64,000 bases of DNA from Luzula sylvatica (GCA_946800325.1 CAMPEJ010000007.1:124001-188000), one strand, 5' to 3'; counted from the first letter of the stretch, positions 1 to 9,450 are shown. Notes: generated from the letters alone by a model not told the origin. Numbers and translations: made by a program.

Positions 1-1592
1 ATTTTGAGATCATTTGAATCGTATCTTTTACCACATAACATTTTACCAAAATTTACAAACACTAAGAAAATTTGTTTTTCGATTCAAAACAATTTGTTTA
101 TGCTTTGGGGAGTTCAAATAACGTATTTTGAGATCATTTGAATCGTATCTTTTACCACATAACATTTCACCAAAATTTACAAACACTAAGAAAGTTTGTT
201 TTTCGATTCAAAACAATCTGTTTATGCTTTGGGGAGTTCAAATAACGTATTTTGAGATCATTTGAATTGTATCTTTTACCACATAACATTTTACCAAAAT
301 TTACAAACACTAAGAAAGTTTGTTTTTCGATTCAAAACAATTTGTTTATGCTTTGGGGAGTTCAAATAACGTATTTTGAGATCATTTGAATCGTATCTTT
401 TACCACATAACATTTCACCAAAATTTACAAACACTAAGACAGTTTGTTTTTCGATTCGAAACAATCTGTTTATGCTTTGGGGAGTTCAAATAACGTATTT
501 TGAGATCATTTGAATCGTATCTTTTTCCAGATAACATTTCACCAAAATTTACAAACACTAAGACAGTTTGTTTTTCGATTCGAAACAATCTGTTTATGCT
601 TTGGGGAGTTCAAATAACGTATTTTGAGATCATTCAAATCGTATCTTTTACTACATAACATTTCACCAAAATTTACAAACACTAAGAAAGTTTGTTTTTC
701 GATTCAAAACAATCTGTTTATGCTTTGGGGAGTTCAAATAACGTATTTTGAGATCATTTGATTCGTATCTTTTACCACATAACATTTCACCAAAATTTAC
801 AAACACTGTGAAAGTTTGATTTTCGATTAAAAACAATCTGTTTATGCTTTGGGGAGTTCATATAACGTATTTTGAGATCATTTGAATCGTATCTTTTACT
901 ACATAACATTTCACCAAAATTTACAAACACTAAGAAAGTTTGTTTTTCGATTCAAAACAATTTGTTTATGCTTTGGGGAGTTCAAATAACGTATTTTGAA
1001 ATCATTTGAATCGTATCTTTTTCCAGATAACATTTCACCAAAATTTACAAACACTAAGACAGTTTGTTTTTCGATTCAAAACAATCTGTTTATGCTTTGG
1101 GGAGTTCAAATAACGTATTTTGAGATCATTCGAATCGTATCTTTTACTACATAACATTTCACCAAAATTTACAAACACTAAGAAAGTTTGTTTTTCAATT
1201 CAAAACAATCTGGTTATGCTTTGGGGAGTTCAAATAACGTATTTTGAGATCATTTGATTCGTATCTTTTACCACATAACATTTCACCAAAATTTACGAAC
1301 ACTGTGAAAGTTTGATTTTCGATTAAAAACAATCTGTTTATGCTTTGGGGAGTTCATAAAACGTATTTTGAGATCATTTGAATCGTATCTTTTACTACAT
1401 AACATTTCACCAAAATTTACAAACACTAAGAAAGTTTGTTTTTCGATTCAAAACAATTTGTTTATGCTTTGGGGAGTTCAAATAACATATTTTTAGATAA
1501 TTCGAATCGTATCTTTTACCACATAACATTTCACCAAAATTTACAAACACTAAGAAAGTTTGTTTTTCGATTCAAAACAATCTGTTTATGCT

Positions 1593-1640
1593 TTGGGATC
1601 ATTTGAATCATTTGAATCGTATTTTGAGATTATTTGAATC
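1593..1640 (+). repeat. Composite (about 132-bp) satellite monomer variant
   Basis: The usual junction after CTTTGGG is replaced by ATCATTTGAATCATTTGAAT, followed by a second CGTATTTTGAG. This makes the monomer 8 bp longer. The same variant recurs near 2471, 5818, 12064, 21552, 23792, 25932, 29909 and 31900, and in an expanded form near 19000 and 19549. It serves as a marker for higher-order repeat copies. It probably arose by slippage between short ATCATTTGAAT repeats. Confidence 0.85.
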
Positions 1641-1765
1641 GTATCTTTTACCACATAACATTTCACCAAAATTTACAAACACTAAGAAAGTTTGTTTTTC
1701 GATTCAAAACAATCTGTTTATGCTTTGGGGAGTTCAAATAACGTATTTTGAGATCATTTGAATCG

Positions 1766-4700
1766 TATCTTTTACCACATAACATTTTACCAAAATTTAC
1801 AAACACTAAGAAAGTTTGTTTTTCGATTCAAAACAATTTGTTTATGCTTTGGGGAGTTCAAATAACGTATTTTGAGATCATTTGAATCGTATCTTGTACC
1901 ACATAACATTTCACCAAAATTTACAAACACTACGAAAGTTTGTTTTTGGATTCAAAACAATCTGTTTATGCTTTGGGGAGTTCAAATAACGTATTTTGAG
2001 ATCATTTGATTCGTATCTTTTACCACATAACATTTCACCAAAATTTACGAACACTGTGAAAGTTTGATTTTCGATTAAAAACAATCTGTTTATGCTTTGG
2101 GGAGTTCATAAAACGTATTTTGAGATCATTTGAATCGTATCTTTTACTACATAACATTTCACCAAAATTTACAAACACTAAGAAAGTTTGTTTTTCGATT
2201 CAAAACAATTTGTTTATGCTTTGGGGAGTTCAAATAACATATTTTTAGATAATTCGAATCGTATCTTTTACCACATAACATTTCACCAAAATTTACAAAC
2301 ACTAAGAAAGTTTGTTTTTCGATTCAAAACAATCTGTTTATGCTTTGGGGAGTTCAAATAACGTATTTTGAGATCATTTGAATCATATCTTTTACTACAT
2401 AACATTTCACCAAAATTTACAAACACTAAGAAAGTTTGTTTTTCGATTCAAAACAATCTGTTTATGCTTTGGGATCATTTGAATCATTTGAATCGTATTT
2501 TGAGATTATTTGAATCGTATCTTTTACCACATAACATTTCACCAAAATTTACAAACACTAAGAAAGTTTGTTTTTCGATTCAAAACAATCTGTTTATGCT
2601 TTGGGGAATTCAAATAACGTATTTTGAGATCATTTGAATCGTATCTTTTACCACATAACATTTTACCAAAATTTACAAACACTAAGAAAGTTTGTTTTTC
2701 GATTCAAAACAATTTGTTTATGCTTTGGGGAGTTCAAATAACGTATTTTGAGATCATTTGAATCGTATCTTGTACCACATAACATTTCACCAAAATTTAC
2801 AAACACTACGAAAGTTTGTTTTTGGATTCAAAACAATCTGTTTATGCTTTGGGGAGTTCAAATAACGTATTTTGAGATCATTTGAATCGTATCTTTTACC
2901 ACATAACATTTTACCAAAATTTACAAACACTAAGAAAGTTTGTTTTTCGATTCAAAACAATTGCTTTGGGGAGTTCAAATAACGTATTTTGAGATCATTT
3001 GAATCGTATCTTTTACTACATAACATTTCACCAAAATTTACAAACACTAAGAAAGTTTGTTTTTCGATTCAAAACAATCTGTTTATGCTTTGGGGAGTTC
3101 AAATAACGTATTTTGAGATCATTTGAATCGTATCTTTTACCACATAACATTTTACCAAAATTTACAAACACTAAGAAAGTTTGTTTTTCGATTCAAAACA
3201 ATTTGTTTATGCTTTGGGGAGTTCAAATAACGTATTTTGAGATCATTTGATTCGTATCTTTTACCACATAACATTTCACCAAAATTTACAAACACTAAGA
3301 AAGTTTGTTTTTCGATTCAAAACAATCTGTTTATGCTTTGGGGAGTTCAAATAACGTATTTTGAGATCATTTGAATCGTATCTTTTACCACATAACATTT
3401 CACCAAAATTTACAAACACTAAGAAAGTATGTTTTTCGATTCAAAACAATCTGTTTATGCTTTGGGGAGTTCAAATAACGTATTTTGAGATCATTTGAAT
3501 CGTATCTTTTACCACATAACTTTTTACCAAAATTTACAAACACTAAGAAAGTTTGTTTTTCGATTCAAAACAATTTGTTTATGCTTTGGGGAGTTCAAAT
3601 AACGAATTTTGAGATCATTTGAATCGTATCTTTTACCACATAACATTTCACCAAAATTTACAAACACTAAGAAAGTTTGTTTTTCGATTCAAAACAATCT
3701 GTTTATGCTTTGGGGAGTTCAAATAACGTATTTTGAGATCATTCGAATCGTATCTTTTACCACATAACATTTCACCAAAATTTACAAACACTAAGAAAGT
3801 TTGTTTTTCGATTCAAAACAATCTGTTTATGCTTTGGGGAGTTCAAATAACGTATTTTGAGATCATTTGAATCGTATCTTTTACCACATCACATTTCACC
3901 AAAATTTACAACCACTAAGAAAGTTTGTTTTTCGATTCAAAACAATCTGTTTATGCTTTGGGGAGTTCAAATAACGTATTTTGAGATCATTTGAATCGTA
4001 TATTTTACCACATAACATTTTACCAAAATTTACAAACACTAAGAAAGTTTGTTTTTCGATTCAAAACAATTTGTTTATACTTTGGGGAGTTCAAATAACG
4101 TATTTTGAGATCATTTGAATCGTATCTTTTACCACATAACATTTCACCCAAATTTACAAACAGAAAGTTTGTTTTTCGATTCAAAACAATCTGTTTATGC
4201 TTTGGGGAGTTCAAATAACGTATTTTGAGATCATTTGAATCGTATCTTTTACCACATAACATTTTACCAAAATTTACAAACACTAAGAAAGTTTGTTTTT
4301 CGATTCAAAACAATCTGTTTATGCTTTGGGGAGTTCAAATAACGTATTTTGAGATCATTTGAATCGTATCTTTTACTACATAACATTTCACCAAAATTTA
4401 CAAACACTAAGAAAGTTTGTTTTTCGATTCAAAACAATCTGTTTATGCTTTGGGGAGTTCAAATAACGTATTTTGAGATCATTTGATTCGTATCTTTTAC
4501 CACATAACATTTCACCAAAATATACAAACACTTAGAAAGTTTGTTTTTCGATTCAAAACAATCTGTTTATGCTTTGGGGAGTTCAAATAACGTATTTTGA
4601 GATCATTTGAATCGTATCTTTTACCACATAACATTTCACCAAAATTTACAAACACTAAGAAAGTTTGTTTTTCGATTCAAAACAATTTGTTTATGCTTTG

Positions 4701-5800
4701 GGGAGTTCAAATAACGTATTTTGAGATCATTTGAATCGTATCTTTTTCCAGATAACATTTCACCAAAATTTACAAACACTAAGACAGTTTGTTTTTCGAT
4801 TCGAAACAATCTGTTTATGCTTTGGGGAGTTCAAATAACGTATTTTGAGATCATTTGAATCGTATCTTTTTCCAGATAACATTTCACCAAAATTTACAAA
4901 CACTAAGACAGTTTGTTTTTCGATTCAAAACAATCTGTTTATGCTTTGGGGAGTTCAAATAACGTATTTTGAGATCATTCAAATCGTATCTTTTACTACA
5001 TAACATTTCACCAAAATTTACAAACACTAAGAAAGTTTGTTTTTCGATTCAAAACAATCTGTTTATTCTTTGGGGAGTTCAAATAACGTATTTTGAGATC
5101 ATTTGATTCGTATCTTTTACCACATAACATTTCACCAAAATTTACAAACACTGTGAAAGTTTGATTTTCGATTAAAAACAATCTGTTTATGCTTTGGGGA
5201 GTTCATATAACGTATTTTGAGATCATTTGAATCGTATCTTTTACTACATAACATTTCACCAAAATTTACAAACACTAAGAAAGTTTGTTTTTCGATTCAA
5301 AACAATTTGTTTATGCTTTGGGGAGTTCAAATAACGTATTTTGAGATCATTTGAATCGTATCTTTTTCCAGATAACATTTCACCAAAATTTACAAACACT
5401 AAGACAGTTTGTTTTTCGATTCAAAACAATCTGTTTATGCTTTGGGGAGTTCAAATAACGTATTTTGAGATCATTCGAATCGTATCTTTTACTACATAAC
5501 ATTTCACCAAAATTTACAAACACTAAGAAAGTTTGTTTTTCAATTCAAAACAATCTCTTTATGCTTTGGGGAGTTCAAATAACGTATTTTGAGATCATTT
5601 GATTCGTATCTTTTACCACATAACATTTCACCAAAATTTACAAACACTGTGAAAGTTTGATTTTCGATTAAAAACAATCTGTTTATGCTTTGGGGAGTTC
5701 ATATAACGTATTTTGAGATCATTTGAATCGTATCTTTTACTACATAACATTTCACCAAAATTTACAAACACTAAGAAAGTTTGTTTTTCGATTCAAAACA
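1766..5800 (+). repeat. Higher-order repeat copy, left of the retroelement
   Basis: The order of variant monomers here matches 11482 to about 15270. Shared markers include TCTTGTACC with CTACGAAAG, the CTGTGAAAG monomers, a 7-bp deletion (AACAATTGCTTTGG, near 2960 and 12552), and the 4-bp-deleted monomer AAACAGAAAG (near 4160 and 13630). The offset is 9716 bp at the start, 9592 in the middle and 9468 at the end, so the right copy has lost two single monomers. After subtracting the element and its TSD, the period is about 4.2 kb, or roughly 34 monomers. Boundaries are estimated by eye. Confidence 0.75.
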
Positions 5801-5986
5801 ATCTGTTTATGCTTTGGGATCATTTGAATCATTTGAATCGTATTTTGAGATTATTTGAATCGTATCTTTTACCACATAACATTTCACCAAAATTTACAAA
5901 CACTAAGAAAGTTTGTTTTTCGATTCAAAACAATCTGTTTATGCTTTGGGGAGTTCAAATAACGTATTTTGAGATCATTTGAATCG

Positions 5987-5991
5987 TATCT
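5987..5991 (+). repeat. Target-site duplication, left copy (TATCT)
   Basis: The five bases TATCT directly precede the TG of the 5' LTR. They are repeated at 11482-11486, directly after the CA of the 3' LTR. Five-bp duplications are typical of LTR-retrotransposon integrase. Within the satellite monomer the site is positions 22-26, and the monomer continues in register on the right side, so this is a single clean insertion. Confidence 0.95.
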
Positions 5992-6376
5992 TGATAAGAG
6001 GAAAATAAAGCACCTTTTTGATATCTAATTTGGGGATTTTAGCCCTTTTGAATCACAACTTTATATATATAATTGTTCATATTTGAGATAGCAAGAATAT
6101 TTCTTCACTAAGTGTGTTTTATTGATAATTTTAGGTTTTTGGGCGAAAGTTTTTGGCATTCCAACAGTGTAGTTGTCTTCCTCTCCTCGCGCCGATAAAA
6201 TCGATATATTATACTGTCCATTTCGGTACACGTATGAAGAAGGAGGCAAGAAATCTACCACACAAAAGTCTACACCAAATTCTATACGAAAACCACTCAC
6301 ACTTTAACCAACATTCAGCCCACCTACCTCACCTACAATTACCAAACTACCCTCAATCCTCTCAACAATCTCTAGA

Positions 6377-6408
6377 CCAATGGGAAGGCTCCTAATGCAC
6401 TATAAATA
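6377..6408 (+). promoter_or_regulatory. 5' LTR core promoter (CCAAT and TATA box)
   Basis: CCAAT lies at 6377-6381 and TATAAATA at 6401-6408, about 20 bp apart. Plant pol II transcripts usually start about 30 bp downstream of a TATA box, which would be near 6430-6440, at the edge of the pyrimidine run that begins at 6437. This promoter should drive the genomic RNA of the element. The start site is predicted, not observed. Confidence 0.75.
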
Positions 6409-6436
6409 GACCCCAAAGGCCCTTGGGGCAGGATTG

Positions 6437-6473
6437 CTTCTTCTTCCCTCCCCTTTCTTCTTTCTCTCTCTCT
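6437..6473 (+). promoter_or_regulatory. Pyrimidine-rich initiator / leader tract
   Basis: This is a 37-nt run of C and T only, ending in CTCTCTCTCT, located 29-65 bp after the TATA box. Pyrimidine patches near the transcription start are common in plant promoters. The assignment rests on composition and position only. The same tract occurs at 10571-10607. Confidence 0.5.
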
Positions 6474-6485
6474 AAGCACTTCCAA

Positions 6486-6518
6486 GAACTTTCAAGAACG
6501 TCAAGAACAATTCAAGAA
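6486..6518 (+). promoter_or_regulatory. Heat-shock-element-like GAA/TTC array
   Basis: GAACTTTCAAGAA (6486-6498) fits the consensus GAAnnTTCnnGAA exactly. A second cluster, GAACAATTCAAGAA (6505-6518), has one 3-nt gap. HSF trimers recognise alternating GAA/TTC units, and the heat-activated plant element ONSEN uses such sites in its LTR. Here the array sits downstream of the TATA box, in the predicted leader rather than in U3, which is less usual. The sequence match is direct; the function is inferred. An identical copy is at 10620-10652. Confidence 0.45.
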
Positions 6519-6545
6519 TTACTCGAATTCTCGAGTGATTGTTTG

Positions 6546-6642
6546 CCGGACTCGAAGCTTACTTCATCCGGTGAATCGATCTAATCGAAGCTAGTCGCAG
6601 AAGATACACGTCACAACCGGACTCGGAGCTTTCTTCATCCGG
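6546..6642 (+). repeat. 26-bp direct repeat pair in LTR leader
   Basis: Two 26-bp units at 6546-6571 and 6617-6642 match at 24 of 26 positions. Each starts CCGGACTCG and ends TTCATCCGG, so each is also bounded by inverted CCGGA/TCCGG ends. Their start-to-start spacing is 71 bp. This is a comparatively GC-rich stretch of an otherwise AT-rich element. The pair could bind a factor or form tandem RNA hairpins in the leader. The 3' LTR copy is at 10680-10776. Confidence 0.7.
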
Positions 6643-7018
6643 GAGAGTCGACAACTTCGAGCGAGAAGCGCTCGTACCGTCCTAGCTTTCTAGCGGTTCG
6701 AGCATCGAGCGACGACACTAGGCGAGGAAAGGAGCTCCTCTTGGCACGTTGAAGCTCTACTTTGTTCGAATTAGGTGTATTCTTTTCTATCTTGAAATTC
6801 TTGTATGTTGAATGATTGTTTGAAGTCGTGTAAAGAAAACTTGTTTGAATCTAAAAACCTTTGTTCTAAATCTTGTTTCTTGCATTCGATCTTGTGCTCT
6901 CTTTGTGTGAAATTTTTGTTCTGCGTAGATTTTGATTTCTAGTTTCGGGAACTTTTTGAATCGTAGAATTTCATGAAATATTCGAATTGATATGAATTTT
7001 TGAAAACTGTCACTTAAA

Positions 7019-7039
7019 CTGGAAACCTGCTGTTTCCAG
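7019..7039 (+). repeat. 8-bp inverted repeat in LTR (hairpin)
   Basis: CTGGAAAC (7019-7026) and GTTTCCAG (7032-7039) are perfectly complementary around a 5-nt loop, CTGCT. It lies in the predicted R/U5 part of the LTR. The 3' LTR copy is at 11153-11173. The role is unknown; RNA packaging or 3'-end processing are possibilities. Confidence 0.6.
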
Positions 7040-7347
7040 GGGACTGTTTTTCAGAGACCTGATTGTAATTCGTTAATAACTTTTTATTCCGTTGTCCAAA
7101 TTGTTTGAAATTTTAGGATAAATTTGATAATATTCAGAACTATCTGTACACAAATTTGCATTAATTTTGGAAACTTCGAAATAATTATTTTAAAGATCTG
7201 AAGTTTAATCTTATTTGACGCATATACTCCTTGTGGAACGAACTTGCATATTACTACTATACACATTAAATTCCAAACTTGTTGATTGAATTGGTTTTCA
7301 CATACAACGATATATCAATTTAGAAGTGATCGAAAACCCGCTCATCA

Positions 7348-7502
7348 AATGGCGCCGCTGCCGGGGAGTAATGTTTAAGTCAAATTTTGAATCAAACTTG
7401 CAATCTCGAGTGATATTTTCAATAGAGTTGATATTTTTGGACTTGATATTTCACTAATTTCGAAAATTTTCTATTCTTGCAAGGTACACGGAGTAGAGCA
7501 AG
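7348..7502 (+). other. Retroelement 5' untranslated leader
   Basis: This is a 155-bp AT-rich stretch between the 5' LTR and the start of the ORF. It contains the PBS at its beginning and no ATG-initiated ORF of note. A pyrimidine-rich segment ending TTGCAAGG (near 7475-7483) resembles a plant splice acceptor, but no matching donor was established, so splicing is not claimed. Confidence 0.7.
7350..7367 (+). other. Primer-binding site (tRNA-Asp type)
   Basis: TGGCGCCGCTGCCGGGGA begins 2 bp after the 5' LTR. It complements the 3' end of plant tRNA-Asp including CCA, as I recall that tRNA, with one mismatch (C where T is expected at position 9). tRNA-Asp-type priming is known in plant Ty3/Gypsy elements. 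The spacing after the LTR and the TGG start make this a confident PBS call; the exact tRNA is less certain. Confidence 0.85.
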
Positions 7503-8669
7503 ATGAATCAAGAAAGACCAAGAACTTTTGGAGAATTGCTAACTCAAGAACAACCTCCAAGAAGATATCCAAAACACATGACGCTTAAAGAAATGATCAA
7601 TCAAGATATCGACGAATGGGAAGAAAGAAAAGAAGAACGAAGGCTCGGTTTGCTCTCAAATTCCACCTCAAATCAATACGAAGAATCACACACCGAGACC
7701 CTTTATCAAAATCCCATCTACGAAGCTCTCCAATTCGAAAACGAATCCCCTTGGGGTTATGAGACACAATCCTATACCGAAACCACCAATAATTACTCAA
7801 ACCCCATATACGAACCTTCTCAAAACGAACTCGAATCTCAACATGAATTTGATTACCAAGATCCACAATTTCAATCCCAAAAAGAAGATCAAGACCAAGA
7901 ATTAAAAAGAATGATGGAGGAAATGATGGCGATGATGGTATCTCTTAAACAAAAGCAAGAACAAGTTTATGAAGAAATGAAACAAGATTTTGAAGAAATC
8001 AAACAAGAAATCAAACAAGAGATAAGTGACATCTCGCATGAGATTAAAACCACCTCTCGACTACTCGGAAATATTCAATCCATCGTAAACGATCTAGATC
8101 AAAGAGTGATTTGTCTCGAGTTAGAATATTCAAACGAGGAGATTGTGGAGATTGAAGGTGACAAGAGTTCAAGTATGGGGGGATTCGATGAAAGCGTTGG
8201 AACGAGAACGACAATTGAAGAAGAAAAGGTGTCAATGGATTCAACTCTCCAAAAGACGGTTCAACTCACTCCAATCGATGAAAACAAGCAATTATCAACC
8301 GAGCAAGAAGAGAAAACTCAAATTCTCCAAGGTGAAAACATTCCTTTTATTATCAATTCTAAAATAATTAAGAACTATGATACTTCTAATGAAAGGAATG
8401 ATCTTCTAATTATAGATAAATCAAGAAAGAAGAATAAATTCGAAGCACTCACGCCTCTTACAACGCCTCTCCAACAAAGGCCTTTAGAAGAAAATTTTGG
8501 AAAAATCCAAGATGAAATAAAGAAACTCTTCACGCCAAGTTCAACTTACGCTAAACGAAAAATAATCATGGCAATCGCTCAAGTCTCCAATCTCTTAATG
8601 AGACTGCTCAAAGGCGGTCGTAAAGCCGCTAAAAGCATAAGCGCCTCATATAATATCGAAATAGGCTAA
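7503..8669 (+). CDS. Coiled-coil protein of a non-autonomous LTR retrotransposon, unknown function
   Basis: An intact 388-aa ORF, the only substantial one in the element. The start is the first ATG after the leader, in frame with the whole ORF, and the stop is TAA at 8667-8669. I do not recognise the family. The N-terminal third is charged and rich in E, Q, N and Y, with NPIYE repeated at residues 70-74 and 100-104. Residues about 128-208 form a predicted coiled coil: a methionine-rich helix (KRMMEEMMAMM) is followed by heptad-like EEIKQEIKQEI repeats. Residues 210-280 are acidic. The C-terminus (about 348-380) is basic and amphipathic (YAKRKIIMAIAQVSNLLMRLL, then GGRKAAKS). There is no CCHC knuckle, protease DTG/DSG motif or polymerase motif. 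By position it could be a diverged Gag-like or accessory protein that oligomerises and binds RNA through its basic tail. That is inference. An open frame in a young element suggests the protein was still made or selected recently. Confidence 0.75.
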   Translation: MNQERPRTFGELLTQEQPPRRYPKHMTLKEMINQDIDEWEERKEERRLGLLSNSTSNQYEESHTETLYQNPIYEALQFENESPWGYETQSYTETTNNYSNPIYEPSQNELESQHEFDYQDPQFQSQKEDQDQELKRMMEEMMAMMVSLKQKQEQVYEEMKQDFEEIKQEIKQEISDISHEIKTTSRLLGNIQSIVNDLDQRVICLELEYSNEEIVEIEGDKSSSMGGFDESVGTRTTIEEEKVSMDSTLQKTVQLTPIDENKQLSTEQEEKTQILQGENIPFIINSKIIKNYDTSNERNDLLIIDKSRKKNKFEALTPLTTPLQQRPLEENFGKIQDEIKKLFTPSSTYAKRKIIMAIAQVSNLLMRLLKGGRKAAKSISASYNIEIG

Positions 8670-8726
8670 CTTTGGGTGTCTAGCCCAAAGACGTAAAAGA
8701 AAGGGCGCTAGTTGGGAGGCAACCCA
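8670..8726 (+). other. Tandem hairpins immediately after the stop codon
   Basis: Stem 1 pairs CTTTGGG (8670-8676) with CCCAAAG (8684-8690) around a 7-nt loop and starts at the base after the TAA. Stem 2 is the motif GTTGGGAGGCAACCCA (8711-8726), which can pair either GTTG/CAAC or TGGG/CCCA. I recall the second motif from the 3' regions of plant Tat/Athila-type elements, so it may be a conserved RNA signal. Whether it acts in packaging, translation or RNA stability cannot be told from sequence. Confidence 0.55.
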
Positions 8727-8802
8727 CGCACCAAAAAAAATTCAGGTTTTATCTATCCATCTTTTTTCTATTTTAGTCGACATTTTTTTCGTATCTTTTC
8801 GC

Positions 8803-8836
8803 TTGAGGACAAGCTTGGAAATAAGTGTGGGGGGGA
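8803..8836 (+). other. Internal polypurine-tract-like module
   Basis: TTGAGGACAAGC is followed by AATAAGTGTGGGGGGGA, with seven G residues at 8829-8835. The arrangement repeats that of the terminal PPT region (TCGAGGACGAC ... CTAAGTGTGGGGG, 10091-10120), about 1.29 kb upstream of it. It could be a second plus-strand primer site or the relic of an older PPT/LTR junction. Confidence 0.55.
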
Positions 8837-9450
8837 TAATATTTGGATTTCCTTTGTATATATTCGCTTTTATTTTTCTTTTATGCTTTTATTTTGCTTT
8901 TATGAACATTGAAAATTTTAAAAATTTTAAAAATTAAAAAATTCTACCACCATTGTATATATCATATTTTAAATCAATTTTGTCGTGATCGTCCTCGAGT
9001 TTTAAGCACTTAAATACTTGTTAAAGAAACGGTTTTTCTCCGCGATCAAGTCTAAACAATCACACATCTTCTTAAAAAGAATTTTCACCATCCACTTAAA
9101 GAATATTCTTTTTCTCAAATGAATATTAAAGAAAACAATAAACGGTCTTTCATGAGACTAATTTGGGATTCAATCCCGTCTATAATAAGATTTGCTTAAA
9201 GAAGTATTTATTTTAAATGATTTTTATTATGATTTATGTGGCACACCATTTTTGAATAAGAACCCATTCTTAATTTAGAAATTCTAAAAAGTTTTATTCA
9301 ACCATTTTTGGTAGTTTTTGCATTAGTTTAAAAATTTGACAACTTACACTTAAGGATCCTAACCGTTCATGGCGACTTATGTTCCAACCAAACGGAATTT
9401 TATTGCGCTCGCAATTTTTTCAAAAAGAATTATTAATGGAGTAAGCCGGG

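Larger units (their letters stand above)
1..5991 (+). repeat. 124-bp tandem satellite array, left block
   Basis: Head-to-tail copies of one AT-rich monomer, about 48 of them. The segment starting ATTTTGAGATCATTTG recurs at 1, 125, 249 and 373, giving a 124-bp period. The central part (CAAAATTTACAAACAC, then TTTTTCGATTCAAAAC) is nearly invariant. Variation concentrates at a few sites: TTTGAATC / TTGATTC / TTCGAATC near monomer position 13, TACCACATA / TACTACATA / TTCCAGATA near 28, CTAAGAAAG / CTGTGAAAG / CTACGAAAG / CTAAGACAG near 61, and AATCTG / AATTTG near 91. The block ends in mid-monomer at the retrotransposon target site. No gene is present. ORFs of about 80-90 codons here (for example 2368-2637, 4020-4283, 5713-5982) are read from the repeat in arbitrary frames. 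Centromeric or pericentromeric satellite is the likeliest identity, but that is inference from structure. Confidence 0.97.
5992..7347 (+). mobile_element. 5' long terminal repeat
   Basis: The LTR begins TGATAAGAGG and ends CCGCTCATCA, with canonical TG/CA ends, and is 1,356 bp long. A CCAAT motif (6377-6381) and a TATA box (6401-6408) place the U3/R boundary near 6430-6440. A 37-nt pure pyrimidine run (6437-6473) follows. The leader then carries a GAA/TTC array (6486-6518), a degenerate 26-bp direct repeat (6546-6571 and 6617-6642) and an 8-bp inverted repeat (7019-7026 and 7032-7039). Short ORFs in it (6061-6300 minus, 6153-6395 plus, 7084-7266 minus) recur in the 3' LTR and have no recognisable product. 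I treat them as chance ORFs. Confidence 0.95.

Noticed and set aside
2368..2637. Repeated 89-codon plus-strand ORF (also at 5713, 11960, 21448, 25828, 29804, 31796)
   Set aside because: It lies wholly in satellite DNA and depends on the 8-bp longer composite monomer for its frame. It contains the same peptide twice in succession and has no gene context.
4020..4283. Minus-strand 86-88 codon ORFs in the array (also 13488, 15592, 20750, 25006, 52216, 52835, 55934, 56553, 58660)
   Set aside because: They are translations of the satellite complement, kept open by local 1- or 4-bp deletions. They follow the duplication pattern of the array, not coding constraint.
1..5991. CRISPR-like array
   Set aside because: Monomers are contiguous with no unique spacers, the unit is 124 bp, and there are no cas genes. 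This is satellite DNA.
6004..6009. AATAAA polyadenylation signal in the LTR
   Set aside because: It lies in U3, about 400 bp upstream of the TATA box, so it could not define the R/U5 end. The real 3'-processing site was not identified.
6061..6395. Overlapping 79- and 80-codon ORFs in both LTRs
   Set aside because: They lie in U3 upstream of the TATA box, on opposite strands, and show no recognisable domain. Presence in both LTRs follows from LTR duplication.
7475..7483. Splice acceptor-like TTGCAAGG before the ORF
   Set aside because: No paired donor could be supported in the leader, and the ORF start needs no splicing.
7597..7866. ORFs antisense to or out of frame with the 388-codon CDS (also 8044-8244 and 8143-8367)
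   Set aside because: They are shadow frames of the longer ORF with no independent support.
8712..8912. 66-codon ORF after the main CDS, and a 65-codon ORF at 9701-9898
   Set aside because: Both are Phe/Leu-rich translations of AT-rich noncoding sequence, and the first overlaps the hairpin and PPT-like module.
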